A model generated the notes under the pieces. The model did no database searches and was not told where the DNA came from. It saw nothing but the letters and a program-made list of their open reading frames with translations. From Lachnoanaerobaculum gingivalis (lineage in GTDB: Bacteria > Bacillota > Clostridia > Lachnospirales > Lachnospiraceae), in the NCBI RefSeq assembly GCF_003862475.1, contig NZ_RRCO01000003.1, positions 1 to 64,000 on the forward strand: DNA of 64,000 bases. The letters run 5' to 3'. Each line of letters opens with the position of its first letter. Positions within the stretch are counted from its first letter, which is position 1. Shown here one piece after another: positions 9,370 to 18,470 of the stretch. Position numbers and translations under genes: made by a program.

Positions 9370-10758
9370 ATGAATGAACAAAGAAAATATGAGGTTATTA
9401 AAGGGCTGGTAGATCACTCGGATACAGCTAATAAGGATAGAGCTGCTCTTATCCTAGGATGCACCAAGAGGCATATAAACCGTATGATACAAGGTTATAT
9501 TAAAGATGGTAAGGCATTCTTTATCCATGGTAACAGAGGTAAGAAGCCTGCCACCACTATACGTCCTGATGTCAGAAGTCAGGTTATTGATCTATACAGA
9601 ACTAAATACTACGAGGCTAACTTTGAACACTATACGGAGCTTCTTAAAAAGCATGAGGGTATAAGCATCTCTTCTTCCTCTGTAATGAGTATTTTGGAGT
9701 CAGAGTACATTCTATCTCCAAAGGCTACAAAAGCTAAACGTAGACGCATTAAGCAGGCTCTCAGAGCCAAGAAGCAAGCTGCAACATCAAAAAAAGAATT
9801 ATCACAGATACAAGCTAACTTAGTAGCAGTTGAAGATGCTCACAGTCGTCGTCCAAGATGTGCTTATTTCGGTGAATTGCTTCAAATGGATGCTACCCCT
9901 TATGAATGGGTGCCCGGACAGATATGGCATCTACATTTGGCCATTGATGATGCCTCAGGTGTTGTTACGGGTGCATGGTTTGATACTCAAGAGACTCTTA
10001 ACGGCTACTACCATGTGTTTGAACAGATTCTTACTGATTATGGTATTCCCTATAAGTTTCTTACTGATAAACGAACTGTATTTACATACAAGAAAAAAGG
10101 TGCCTTATCTGACGACAAAGACACCTATACACAGTTCGCTTACGCCTGCAAGCAACTTGGTATACAACTTGAATCAAGCAGCGTACCACAGGCTAAAGGA
10201 CGCATAGAACGATTGAATCAAACCTTACAGTCACGCCTGCCTATTGAGTTTAGACTCGCAGGCGTAACCGACATCAATAATGCCAATGAATTCCTTTACC
10301 ACTACATAAAAGAATTCAATGAGAAGTTCTCACTTCCATGTAATGGTATCAAATCTGTCTTTGAAAAGCAACCGTCTAAAGAAAAAATAAATCTTACTTT
10401 GGCGGTTTTAACCGAGAGAACTGTTGATGCCGGACATGCGATTCAATTCGAGAAGAAATTTTATAAGATGGTAGATAATAAAGGAATGCAGACCCATTAC
10501 CGAAAAGGTACCAAGGTTATGCTTATCAAAGCATTTGATAGGTCTCTGTTTGCGTGCGTAAATGACAAAGATATTTACGCTCTGGAAGAAATACCGCCCC
10601 ATGAGCATAAATCTAAGGACTTGGATTCTGATTACAAACAACCCGAGCCTAGAAAACCTTATATTCCACCAATGAACCATCCTTGGAGATTAGGTGCCTT
10701 TTATAAATTCGTACACTCACAGCCACACAGAATTGAAGAAGACATAAAAAGTGCATGA
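9370..10758 (+). CDS. IS1202/ISNCY-family transposase
   Basis: A 462-residue integrase-fold transposase. Residues 1-60 form a helix-turn-helix region (CTKRHINRMIQGY); the catalytic core begins at GELLQMDATPYEWVPG with the first aspartate, continues through the second aspartate in FLTDKRTVF and ends with the glutamate in QAKGRIERLNQTLQ. A basic, proline-rich tail follows. The gene is complete, so the element may be mobile. A hairpin at 10762-10781 ends its transcript. Confidence 0.85.
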   Translation: MNEQRKYEVIKGLVDHSDTANKDRAALILGCTKRHINRMIQGYIKDGKAFFIHGNRGKKPATTIRPDVRSQVIDLYRTKYYEANFEHYTELLKKHEGISISSSSVMSILESEYILSPKATKAKRRRIKQALRAKKQAATSKKELSQIQANLVAVEDAHSRRPRCAYFGELLQMDATPYEWVPGQIWHLHLAIDDASGVVTGAWFDTQETLNGYYHVFEQILTDYGIPYKFLTDKRTVFTYKKKGALSDDKDTYTQFAYACKQLGIQLESSSVPQAKGRIERLNQTLQSRLPIEFRLAGVTDINNANEFLYHYIKEFNEKFSLPCNGIKSVFEKQPSKEKINLTLAVLTERTVDAGHAIQFEKKFYKMVDNKGMQTHYRKGTKVMLIKAFDRSLFACVNDKDIYALEEIPPHEHKSKDLDSDYKQPEPRKPYIPPMNHPWRLGAFYKFVHSQPHRIEEDIKSA

Positions 10759-10761
10759 TAA

Positions 10762-10781
10762 AAGCCCCTTTTATGGGGCTT
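10762..10781 (+). terminator. Transposase terminator
   Basis: AAGCCCC and GGGGCTT pair around a 6-base loop directly after the transposase stop codon. Confidence 0.7.
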
Positions 10782-10821
10782 ATAAATTAATTTTTTTGGG
10801 ACATAATCATTTATGCTTGAC

Positions 10822-10847
10822 AGAAAAATTATAAAATATCTTCCAGA
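10822..10847. repeat. 26-bp target duplication, right copy
   Basis: Identical to 9219-9244. It contains the last codons and the TAA stop of recO, so recO survives the insertion unchanged. Confidence 0.85.
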
Positions 10848-11473
10848 ATATCAAGAGAATGAAAATGTCTGTCTATATATTTTCTTATCATGATATCCAT
10901 ATATTTTTCTATCTCTGTAAGTGCCTCCTCTGTGATTACAAAGGTGAAAAGTTTCTCAGGCTTTGAATATATTATATACTCCCAAGTATATAAGGCGGTT
11001 TTATCCTTAAGTCCCGGAGTCAAATCATACTCGCCGTTTATTGTCATAAGCTTAAGCTCGAAAATTCTTCTTACAAGTCTGTTGGGTATAGATTTTTTGG
11101 TTAAAGCCAGCAATGTATAATATATAAGCTTTAAGCTCTCTATATCCACCAAAGCTTCCTTTGTGTAATAATCAAGCATTTCAAGAAAATACGTGCCGTA
11201 GCAGGTACTCTCAATATCCGCACTTACCTCTTCAAAATAGTTTGCAATATCCGCATTTACTATATTATAGGAATCTCTGCCCTCATACAGCTTAAACTTT
11301 CCATATGCAAATATTCTTGCAAAGCCCATCATCTGATTGTTGATACGCCTTGCACCTTTTGCAAAAGCATATATTTTGCCTCTTTCTTTTGTAAAGATAG
11401 TCACACGCCTGTCAAAATCACCGATTGGCATTGATTTGATTACAATGCCCGTCAATTCCACAAAATCTCTCAC
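10829..11473 (-). CDS. recO: DNA repair protein RecO
   Basis: A 214-residue RecO, which loads RecA on SSB-coated single strands during recombinational repair. The amino-terminal OB fold is recognisable (GIVIKSMPIGDFDRRVTIFT and GKIYAFAKGARR). The protein is shorter than B. subtilis RecO (255) and lacks the paired-cysteine zinc motif in its carboxy-terminal half. It starts one base after the era stop and is the last gene of the long minus-strand run. The stop codon lies inside the target duplication of the adjacent insertion sequence. Confidence 0.88.
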   Translation of the reverse strand: MRDFVELTGIVIKSMPIGDFDRRVTIFTKERGKIYAFAKGARRINNQMMGFARIFAYGKFKLYEGRDSYNIVNADIANYFEEVSADIESTCYGTYFLEMLDYYTKEALVDIESLKLIYYTLLALTKKSIPNRLVRRIFELKLMTINGEYDLTPGLKDKTALYTWEYIIYSKPEKLFTFVITEEALTEIEKYMDIMIRKYIDRHFHSLDILEDIL

Positions 11474-11474
11474 A

Positions 11475-12371
11475 TTATAAATCCTTTGGATTGTAACCGA
11501 AATTCTTCATTTGCACATCGGAATCTCTCCACTTAGGTCTGACCTTTACCCAAAGCTTCAGATTCACTCTGCTCTCAAGGAGACCTTCTATATCTTTTCT
11601 GGCTGCAGTACCGATTCTCTTTAACATACTGCCGCCCTTTCCTATGATAATTCCCTTATGTGAGTCTTTTTCACATACTATAGCGGCCTCAATATCCACC
11701 ATATCTCCAGAGTCTCTGTAGTTAAAGGTATCTATCTCCACAGCTATACCGTGAGGTATCTCCTCCTGCAAGAATCTAAGTGCCTTTTCTCTTATAAGCT
11801 CTGCCGCTATTTGCTTTATAGGCTGGTCTGTGACCGTATCCTCGTCATAATACATAGGACCTTCTGAAAGATATTTAAATATAATATCAAGAAGCTTATC
11901 CGTATTTGTTCCCTTAAGTGCTGATACCGGCACCACTTCGGCAAACTTCATTCTTGATGAGTACTTGGCAATTACCTCAAGCATGTCTTCCTTTTGCTTC
12001 AGAGAATCCATCTTATTGATAGCAAGTATTACAGGTATATTTACACTTGATAAAATCTCAAAGATATGCTCATCACCCTCACCTATAAATGTACTCGGTT
12101 CTACAAGCCAAAGCACCATATCCACATCTCTTAAAGTTCTTGTAGATACCTTTACCATATATTCTCCAAGCTTATTTTTAGCTTTATGTATACCCGGAGT
12201 GTCAAGGAATACTATCTGTCCTCTTTCATCTGTAAATACTGTCTGTATTCTGTTTCTTGTAGTCTGCGGCTTATTTGATGTTATAGCTATCTTTTGTCCT
12301 ATCAGCGTATTCATCAATGTTGATTTTCCTACATTCGGTCTCCCTATAAGGGCAACAAATCCTGATTTCAT
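11475..12371 (-). CDS. era: GTPase Era
   Basis: A 298-residue Era GTPase that helps mature 16S rRNA and assemble the small ribosomal subunit. The G1 motif GRPNVGKS is at residues 10-17, followed by the switch region, DTPG, NKMD and a carboxy-terminal KH domain with GKGGSMLKRIGT. The start at 12371 is preferred because AGGAGA lies four bases upstream; five extra residues would come from the ATG at 12386, which overlaps the upstream gene. It pairs with recO, as often in Firmicutes. Confidence 0.96.
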   Translation of the reverse strand: MKSGFVALIGRPNVGKSTLMNTLIGQKIAITSNKPQTTRNRIQTVFTDERGQIVFLDTPGIHKAKNKLGEYMVKVSTRTLRDVDMVLWLVEPSTFIGEGDEHIFEILSSVNIPVILAINKMDSLKQKEDMLEVIAKYSSRMKFAEVVPVSALKGTNTDKLLDIIFKYLSEGPMYYDEDTVTDQPIKQIAAELIREKALRFLQEEIPHGIAVEIDTFNYRDSGDMVDIEAAIVCEKDSHKGIIIGKGGSMLKRIGTAARKDIEGLLESRVNLKLWVKVRPKWRDSDVQMKNFGYNPKDL

Positions 12372-12382
12372 ATATTCTCCTA

Positions 12383-15355
12383 TCAATCCTTATAAAGATG
12401 CTTTACCTCTTTAAAGAGCTCCTTATCCTTTTCTATCAAGTCCTCATTTCCAATAGCACAAATAAGTTTATCTGAAAGTACTGCCTCTATAAGCGGCACC
12501 AAAGCTCTGATATCTTCCTCACTTGTATTTAGAACTTCTTCTCTTTCCTTTACCAGATCCTCATGTCTTACTTTTGAGTAATATGCACTGAGCCCCTTTA
12601 ATCCTTCTCTTGAAGGTGTCAAAGGTGTATCAAGTTCACTGATTGCACCTATTACAGACTTGGTCATCTCTCTGTCATTTGCCGTAAAGTTTTTCACATA
12701 GTCCACTATTCCCTCATATACCTTACTTGTATTTGATACATTAGGATCTCTGTATGAAACAAAACCTGAGTTTCCGCTTCTTCCAAAGATTGCGCTACAT
12801 CCGTATGCGCCGCCCTTTACTCTGATATTGTTCCACAGATAGTCATAACTTAAAAGTACCTTCAGTACTCTTAAAACTCCTGTATATTTAAATCCGTGAT
12901 TTACAAAATTTCCGAATCTTGCAACATAGTTTACCATTGAAGGTGTTACAAATCCCTCATTTTTGATTTCTGTTTTTAATACGGCCTTTTGTGGCTTTGT
13001 GCCTTCTTTGAAAAGACTGTCTGTAAGACTTTCTATTCCGTTAAATGCATTCTTATATCCCTTTTCATCACATATGGTATGTATCAAAATATTATCAGCA
13101 CTGAAAGTAATCTTCAAAAGTCTTGAGAGGTTTTCATAAACTCTGTCAAAGTCTTTTTCTATATCTATATTTTCAAGGAAGTTAAGATAAGCAATACCTT
13201 TTGTCAAATCGTTAAACAGAAGTTCCTTTGATATATAAGAGCCTGCTCTGGTAAGCGCAGTCATATGACCGGATGATACCAATCTGTCCTTACCTGCCTT
13301 TACCTCTGCAATTATATCCTTAACTCTCTTCTTATCCTCAAGCTTTGACATTGTGAGTACTTCGGCCACATTGGAATAGAGCCAGGATTCTTTGCCATAC
13401 AATATTTTTGCATTTACACTGAATGCAAAGGTAAAATCTATAGGGTTTGCATCGGTTGCAAATGCCTCAATAACATATCCGACTCCACCTGAATTTAAAT
13501 TTACATTTGTTGAAAGTGCCGCATAGCTTTGCTTCTTTGTATCTATATAGCCCAATATTTCCTTTAAAAGTGCCAGATACTTAAGTTCTTCTTCATTTGC
13601 AAAGTCAATATTGAAGATAAACTTCATATAATTGATTCCTGCAGTAAATACATTTGAGTGAATTACAGGTATATCTTTTCCCGAAGCCTTTATACTCTTT
13701 TCTTCATACTCAGGCATCTTCACTTCTCTGCTTATATCATCTCTGCTAAGTAAAGGAATCTTTAAAAGGTCCTCTTCACTTGAAAGCTCAGACTGATACT
13801 TCTTAAGTGCCAAAGTATCATCATATATCTTCTTTATCTCTTCTTTTGACAATGTATCTTTGAATGCTTTAAGCTTTGCCTTAAGGTTCGCATCCTTCTT
13901 TGATGTAAGACCTTTTTTAGGTGTCATGGTGACTATAGCCGTATTCTTGTTATCAAGAAGATAATTCCGTATAAGATTTTCAAAATAATTATTATCTATC
14001 TCTTCTCTGAGAGTTTTGAAAATATTTTCAAATCTTAAATGTATTGTAGGGTCCGCATCGTAAAGCCATGAATCAAAGCTTGAAAGTCCGTACATAAGCC
14101 CCTTAGGATATGAACCGTAGTCGGCCTCTCTTGCCTTAAATTCAAATACATTTATAGCGGCCTTTATGGTCTCTTTATCAATTCCTTCATCTGCAAGCTT
14201 TCTTAAAGTACCCTCTATAACAGCCAAAAACTCAGGCTTTCTGTCAATATTTGTATTCTTTGAAGTTACGGTGAAATATGGCATAGAGATTCCGTTTGCA
14301 TATCCGCCGAATACATCCTCTCCTATGCCCGCATCAATAAGTGCGTCGGTAAGATATGCCCCCGGTGCATCTATAAGTACATACTCAAGTATATGAAATC
14401 CCATAGAAACGACCGGATCAAGTTCTCCTCCCACCAATGTATTCCATGAAAGATATGTGGCATTTTCCTCACCCTGAGCCTCTGTAATAGGATATTCAAA
14501 GTTTGCTTCCTTTACACTTTCAAACTCCTTTACTTCCTCTATCTTAGAATCCACCTCTCTGTATTCAAATTTATCAAGGTATTCTCTGTCTATCCACTCA
14601 AGCTTTTTTGCCATATCCATATCCCCGTAGAGATAAATGTATGAATTTGACGGATGGTAATACTTTGAATGCATGTCAAGGAAATTCTCATATGTCAGTG
14701 TAGGAATAAAGTCGGGATCACCACCGGATTCCTCACCGTAAGAATGTCCTTCAAACAACACCTTTGTTATTGACCTTTCCAGTACACTGTCGGCAGATGA
14801 AAAAGCACCCTTCATCTCATTGTATACTACGCCGTTTAAAATAATTTCTCCGTTTTCATCAGGATTACCCTTCTCATCCACTACTTCATAATGCCAACCT
14901 TCCTGCTTAAATATCTTCTCCTCATTGTATACATTAGGATAAAATACCGCATCCAGATAAACTTCCATAAGATTGTCAAAGTCCTTATCATTGCAGGATG
15001 CAACCGGATAAACCGTCTTATCAGGATATGTAATTGCATTTAAAAATGTGTTCAATGAACCCTTTACAAGTTCTACAAAGGGATCCTTTGCTGGGAACTT
15101 TTTAGAACCGCAAAGTACGGAATGCTCCAAAATATGTGCAACTCCTGTAGAATCTTTTGAAGGTGTTCTGAATCCTATGGTAAACACCTTATTGTCATCA
15201 TCTGAAAGTAAGGTAAATACTCTTGCCTTTGTCTTTTTATGTTCAAGAACAACCGCTTTTGCACTGATTTCTTCGATATCCGATATATCTTTGATCTCAT
15301 ATGCCGACAATTCTTTTATATGTTTTAACTCTTCATCAATATTATAATTTTTCAA
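12383..15355 (-). CDS. M16C-family zinc metalloprotease (presequence-protease type)
   Basis: A 990-residue peptidase of the M16C group (PreP/Cym1-like), which folds as a two-half clamshell and degrades peptides. The inverted zinc motif HILEH is at residues 74-78, with a following glutamate-rich segment, and the M16C-associated domain fills the middle. No signal peptide is visible, so it is probably cytosolic. It lies between the YdcF-family gene and era in the same orientation with short gaps. The peptide substrates are not known. Confidence 0.9.
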   Translation of the reverse strand: MKNYNIDEELKHIKELSAYEIKDISDIEEISAKAVVLEHKKTKARVFTLLSDDDNKVFTIGFRTPSKDSTGVAHILEHSVLCGSKKFPAKDPFVELVKGSLNTFLNAITYPDKTVYPVASCNDKDFDNLMEVYLDAVFYPNVYNEEKIFKQEGWHYEVVDEKGNPDENGEIILNGVVYNEMKGAFSSADSVLERSITKVLFEGHSYGEESGGDPDFIPTLTYENFLDMHSKYYHPSNSYIYLYGDMDMAKKLEWIDREYLDKFEYREVDSKIEEVKEFESVKEANFEYPITEAQGEENATYLSWNTLVGGELDPVVSMGFHILEYVLIDAPGAYLTDALIDAGIGEDVFGGYANGISMPYFTVTSKNTNIDRKPEFLAVIEGTLRKLADEGIDKETIKAAINVFEFKAREADYGSYPKGLMYGLSSFDSWLYDADPTIHLRFENIFKTLREEIDNNYFENLIRNYLLDNKNTAIVTMTPKKGLTSKKDANLKAKLKAFKDTLSKEEIKKIYDDTLALKKYQSELSSEEDLLKIPLLSRDDISREVKMPEYEEKSIKASGKDIPVIHSNVFTAGINYMKFIFNIDFANEEELKYLALLKEILGYIDTKKQSYAALSTNVNLNSGGVGYVIEAFATDANPIDFTFAFSVNAKILYGKESWLYSNVAEVLTMSKLEDKKRVKDIIAEVKAGKDRLVSSGHMTALTRAGSYISKELLFNDLTKGIAYLNFLENIDIEKDFDRVYENLSRLLKITFSADNILIHTICDEKGYKNAFNGIESLTDSLFKEGTKPQKAVLKTEIKNEGFVTPSMVNYVARFGNFVNHGFKYTGVLRVLKVLLSYDYLWNNIRVKGGAYGCSAIFGRSGNSGFVSYRDPNVSNTSKVYEGIVDYVKNFTANDREMTKSVIGAISELDTPLTPSREGLKGLSAYYSKVRHEDLVKEREEVLNTSEEDIRALVPLIEAVLSDKLICAIGNEDLIEKDKELFKEVKHLYKD

Positions 15356-15376
15356 TATCTGCCTCCTTAGTAAAAT

Positions 15377-16183
15377 TTAAATGTATCCTAAAAACTTGTA
15401 TTTCAAAATTGCAAATGTCTCTCTCACCAACATATGTAAATAAAGAATATTACCGGACTTTGCACTTATAGGCGAAACTTGTGTATATCCAAGCTTTTTG
15501 GCCACCTGCATAGCTCTGAATATATGAAAATCATTTGTCAAAATACCTATGGTCTCCGGTCTTGCTTCCACAACTTCCACCGGACCGATATCGTTTCTGA
15601 TTATAAAATCCGTATTTATCTTCATCTCTTCATTGTACTTATCCATGAGGGCTTTTGAATATATAAGATTTTCTCTTGTATTATGTGACTCAACTTCTAC
15701 AAGAATATTATCTCTGTCAATGCCTCTTTCTATAAGATAATCCGCCATTTCAAGTGATTCAATTTTTCCGTTTTTTTGCATTCCGCCGCTTATAACAATA
15801 ATTGTATCGGGATTTTCATTTATATAATCTATAGCTTTTTCAAGTCTGTATATGCAGTCACTTTCTTTCTTATCAAAATCTGTCTTGGCACCAAGTATGA
15901 CTAAAAAATCCAATGATTTTTTATCATCTTTGGGCACCGAAAGTCTTATTACAACTACCGTTATAACAAAAATAAGAATTCCAAGAGTCGCCAAAGTACA
16001 GACAGATACCACAGACCACAATGGAATTCTCTTATTTAGATAAAGTTTGATAAGTTTACCCAGGGCAAAAAATACAAATGCAAATACATACCATATGTAA
16101 TTTTGCAATTCCAAAAAGCCTGCCATAAAAATAACTACAGTCCCGTATATCCCGCATAATATTCCAAGTATAAATAAAAGCAT
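15377..16183 (-). CDS. YdcF-family (DUF218) membrane protein
   Basis: A 268-residue protein with about three amino-terminal membrane helices (residues 1-90) followed by a DUF218 domain of the ElyC/SanA/YdcF type. Family motifs are DFLVILGAKTD, ISGGMQKNGKIESLEMADYL, VESHNTRENL and TNDFHIFRAM. Relatives are linked to cell-envelope or polysaccharide work, but the reaction is unknown. It sits between trhP and the M16C gene. Confidence 0.8.
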   Translation of the reverse strand: MLLFILGILCGIYGTVVIFMAGFLELQNYIWYVFAFVFFALGKLIKLYLNKRIPLWSVVSVCTLATLGILIFVITVVVIRLSVPKDDKKSLDFLVILGAKTDFDKKESDCIYRLEKAIDYINENPDTIIVISGGMQKNGKIESLEMADYLIERGIDRDNILVEVESHNTRENLIYSKALMDKYNEEMKINTDFIIRNDIGPVEVVEARPETIGILTNDFHIFRAMQVAKKLGYTQVSPISAKSGNILYLHMLVRETFAILKYKFLGYI

Positions 16184-16197
16184 TATACCTCCACTAC

Positions 16198-17433
16198 TTA
16201 TCTTTCGGGATTATAAATTCGTAATATATCTCCTTCTTCAGCTACCTGTTTATCAAATGTCACTTTCAAAAGTTGCATAGGGTGTGGAGCACTCTCCATC
16301 TTCTCATCCTTCTCATCTTCAATGGACTCAACACATAAAGATATATTTTCACCGTTCTTTTTCATAATCTCCATGTTGTCTCCCACAAAGAATCTGTTTT
16401 TCTGGTTAAATACCGCTCTACCCTTTTCATCCACCTCATTTACGGTTCCTATATAAATATAATTTTTTACATAGGTATTGCTGTCGTAAATCTGTGTGTC
16501 ACTGTCCGGCTTTCCGAAGAAAAATCCGGTGGTAAACTCTCTGTAAGTACATTTTCCTATCTCTGATTTATACCATTCAAGGTTTTCTTTAAAGGTCTCA
16601 GGCGATTTTAAATAATCGTCTATAGCCTTTCTGTATGTTCTTGCCACAGTTGCAACATAGAGTGCGGTCTTCATTCTGCCCTCTATCTTAAAGCTGTCTA
16701 TACCGGCCTCTATAAGTTCCGGAATATATTCAATCATACAGAGATCTTTTGAATTGAAGATATATGTTCCTCTCTCGTTTTCATAAACCGGCATATACTC
16801 TCCCGGTCTTTTTTCCTCCACTACGGAATATTTCCATCTGCAGGAATGAGTACATTCTCCACGGTTTGCATCTTTACCTGTAAAGAAATTGCTGAGTAAG
16901 CATCTGCCGGAATATGACATACACATAGCTCCATGTACAAATGTCTCTATCTCCATCTCCTCAGGTATATTGTCTCTGATCTTTTTTATCTCCTCAAGTG
17001 AAAGCTCTCTGGCCGTAACAACTCTTGTGGCTCCAAGCTTCCACCAAAAAAGGTAGGTGGCATAGTTTGTATTATTTGCCTGTGTTGATATATGTATTTC
17101 CACCTCAGGCCAGACTTCCTTTGCCACTGTAAATATTCCCGGGTCCGATATTATAAGAGCGTCAGGTCCTATTTCTTTTAATTCCTCAAAATAACCTCTT
17201 GCCGCATCCAAATCATCATTATGTCCAAGAATATTGGCCGTCACATAGACCTTTTTGCCTCTTTCATGTGCATATTCTATTCCGGCCTTCATATCCTCTT
17301 TTGTAAAATTCTTTGCCTTTGCTCTCAGGCTGAAAAACTCACCGCCTATATATACCGCATCGGCACCGTAATCTATTGCAACCTTAAGGTTTTCAAGATT
17401 ACCTGCCGGTATTAAAAGTTCTAAATCTCTCAA
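16198..17433 (-). CDS. trhP: U32-family tRNA hydroxylation protein TrhP
   Basis: A U32 'peptidase' family protein (411 residues). Members next to trmR, such as B. subtilis YrrO, are needed for prephenate-dependent hydroxylation of U34 in tRNA. The family signature is seen: AGNLENLKVAIDYGADAVYIGG at the start (quoted in part), the segment EIETFVHGAMCMSYSGRCLLS, and the cysteine-rich GECTHSCRWKY. A TTG start at 17433 is preferred because AGGAGG lies four bases upstream and the protein then begins as relatives do; the ATG at 17466 would overlap trmR by 32 bases. Bacillus has two paralogues here, this genome one. Confidence 0.82.
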   Translation of the reverse strand: MRDLELLIPAGNLENLKVAIDYGADAVYIGGEFFSLRAKAKNFTKEDMKAGIEYAHERGKKVYVTANILGHNDDLDAARGYFEELKEIGPDALIISDPGIFTVAKEVWPEVEIHISTQANNTNYATYLFWWKLGATRVVTARELSLEEIKKIRDNIPEEMEIETFVHGAMCMSYSGRCLLSNFFTGKDANRGECTHSCRWKYSVVEEKRPGEYMPVYENERGTYIFNSKDLCMIEYIPELIEAGIDSFKIEGRMKTALYVATVARTYRKAIDDYLKSPETFKENLEWYKSEIGKCTYREFTTGFFFGKPDSDTQIYDSNTYVKNYIYIGTVNEVDEKGRAVFNQKNRFFVGDNMEIMKKNGENISLCVESIEDEKDEKMESAPHPMQLLKVTFDKQVAEEGDILRIYNPER

Positions 17434-17434
17434 T

Positions 17435-18082
17435 TTACCTCCTACTTCTGCTAAGTAAAACTCCATCTCCTATTGAAAATATCCATGACTCCAAATCTTC
17501 ATCATGTAAAAGAAGATAAATATAATCTCTCATTCTCTTATGTATGGTCTTATCTCTTTTTCTTATTGCAAAGGAAGACTCTAACAAGTCTCCCTCCTGC
17601 AAACAATTATCCGAAAAAATTATTCCCTTATCCTTCAAAAGAGCTTTCACCGTCGGCAACCAGGTAATATACTGTGCTTTGGCCGCATCCATGAAAATAA
17701 AATCAAATTTTTTATTTTCATTTACAAGCCTTTCCAGTATTTCTCCGGCATCGCCCTCAATGATTTTCGCCCTGTCTTCCAGATTCGCATACTTAATATT
17801 TTTTTTAGCTTCTTCCACTCTCTCAGGCATTTTTTCAACAGTTACTATATCCGCACCGGAGTTTTCCAGCATAACTATAGCGGAATACCCGACAGCACAA
17901 CCTATCTCCAAAATCGACTTGGGATTTTGCATCTTCAAAACAAATTTCAAAAGATTTTCAGTATCTCTTTTTATTATCGGAATATAGTTTTCCTTTGCAA
18001 CAGACCTTATTTCCTCTACAGTCTGTGAATTGACGGGAGAAATAATATCCAAATATTCCAAAACCTTAAGATTTGTTATCAT
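17435..18082 (-). CDS. trmR: tRNA 5-hydroxyuridine methyltransferase TrmR
   Basis: A 215-residue class I SAM-dependent O-methyltransferase (family 3). The SAM motif is ILEIGCAVGYSAI and the metal-site aspartates are in FIFMDAAKAQY and IFSDNCL. The order mltG-like, this gene, then a U32 gene matches yrrL-yrrM-yrrN/O of B. subtilis, where YrrM is TrmR and turns 5-hydroxyuridine into 5-methoxyuridine at the tRNA wobble position. The role is inferred from family and context. It overlaps the end of the mltG-like gene by 17 bases. Confidence 0.82.
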   Translation of the reverse strand: MITNLKVLEYLDIISPVNSQTVEEIRSVAKENYIPIIKRDTENLLKFVLKMQNPKSILEIGCAVGYSAIVMLENSGADIVTVEKMPERVEEAKKNIKYANLEDRAKIIEGDAGEILERLVNENKKFDFIFMDAAKAQYITWLPTVKALLKDKGIIFSDNCLQEGDLLESSFAIRKRDKTIHKRMRDYIYLLLHDEDLESWIFSIGDGVLLSRSRR

Positions 18083-18467
18083 TTACATTATTCTCCAAAA
18101 CTCCGTCGTCAATCATCTCAAGCATCTGTCTTGTTGTCTGTGATGTGTTAAATGTATAATCCCCTGCATGCATTCTGATTTCAAAAAACTTTGCCTGTAT
18201 CTTAAAGGAAAACTTATTTTCTATGACTCCCTTGTCATACAGTATATCGGCAAGTTCATCAAAATTCATACCTTCCGTTATATTCACCTGAACATTGTTG
18301 CCCGGTGGTGAATCCACACTTGAAGCATAAAATACACTATGTCCGAAATTATAGGCAAATGGTATGCCCGCTATCAATCCCAGTATCATAATATACATGA
18401 TTAATCTTCCGAAAAAAGAAGCAACTCTTCTCTTTGTTTTCCTTTTTGATGTAGTTTCTTTGCTCAT
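18066..18467 (-). CDS. MltG-like membrane protein lacking the catalytic domain
   Basis: A 133-residue protein: basic cytoplasmic tail, one membrane helix (about 20-42), then a LysM-like segment with GMNFDELADILYDKGVIENKFSFKI and HAGDYTFN, which is the amino-terminal module of endolytic transglycosylase MltG. The catalytic YceG domain, which carries the active-site glutamate, is missing. The ends are clean and the following gene overlaps it, so this looks like a stable short form rather than recent damage. It occupies the place of mltG in the B. subtilis order. Confidence 0.75.
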   Translation of the reverse strand: MSKETTSKRKTKRRVASFFGRLIMYIMILGLIAGIPFAYNFGHSVFYASSVDSPPGNNVQVNITEGMNFDELADILYDKGVIENKFSFKIQAKFFEIRMHAGDYTFNTSQTTRQMLEMIDDGVLENNVNDNKS

Positions 18468-18470
18468 TTA

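Larger units (their letters stand above)
9245..10821 (+). mobile_element. IS1202/ISNCY-type insertion sequence
   Basis: A 1.58-kb element with one transposase gene. Near-terminal inverted repeats pair 9254-9270 with 10799-10815 (15 of 17 bases match). Perfect 26-bp direct repeats flank the element (9219-9244 and 10822-10847). Long target duplications of this size are a known property of the IS1202 group. The few bases between the inverted repeats and the duplications differ at the two ends, so the exact tips are uncertain by about three bases. The insertion lies at the 3' end of recO but leaves it intact. Confidence 0.82.

Noticed and set aside
18066-18467. Frameshifted full-length mltG
   Set aside because: No YceG catalytic domain can be found in any frame downstream; trmR follows at once with an overlapping start.
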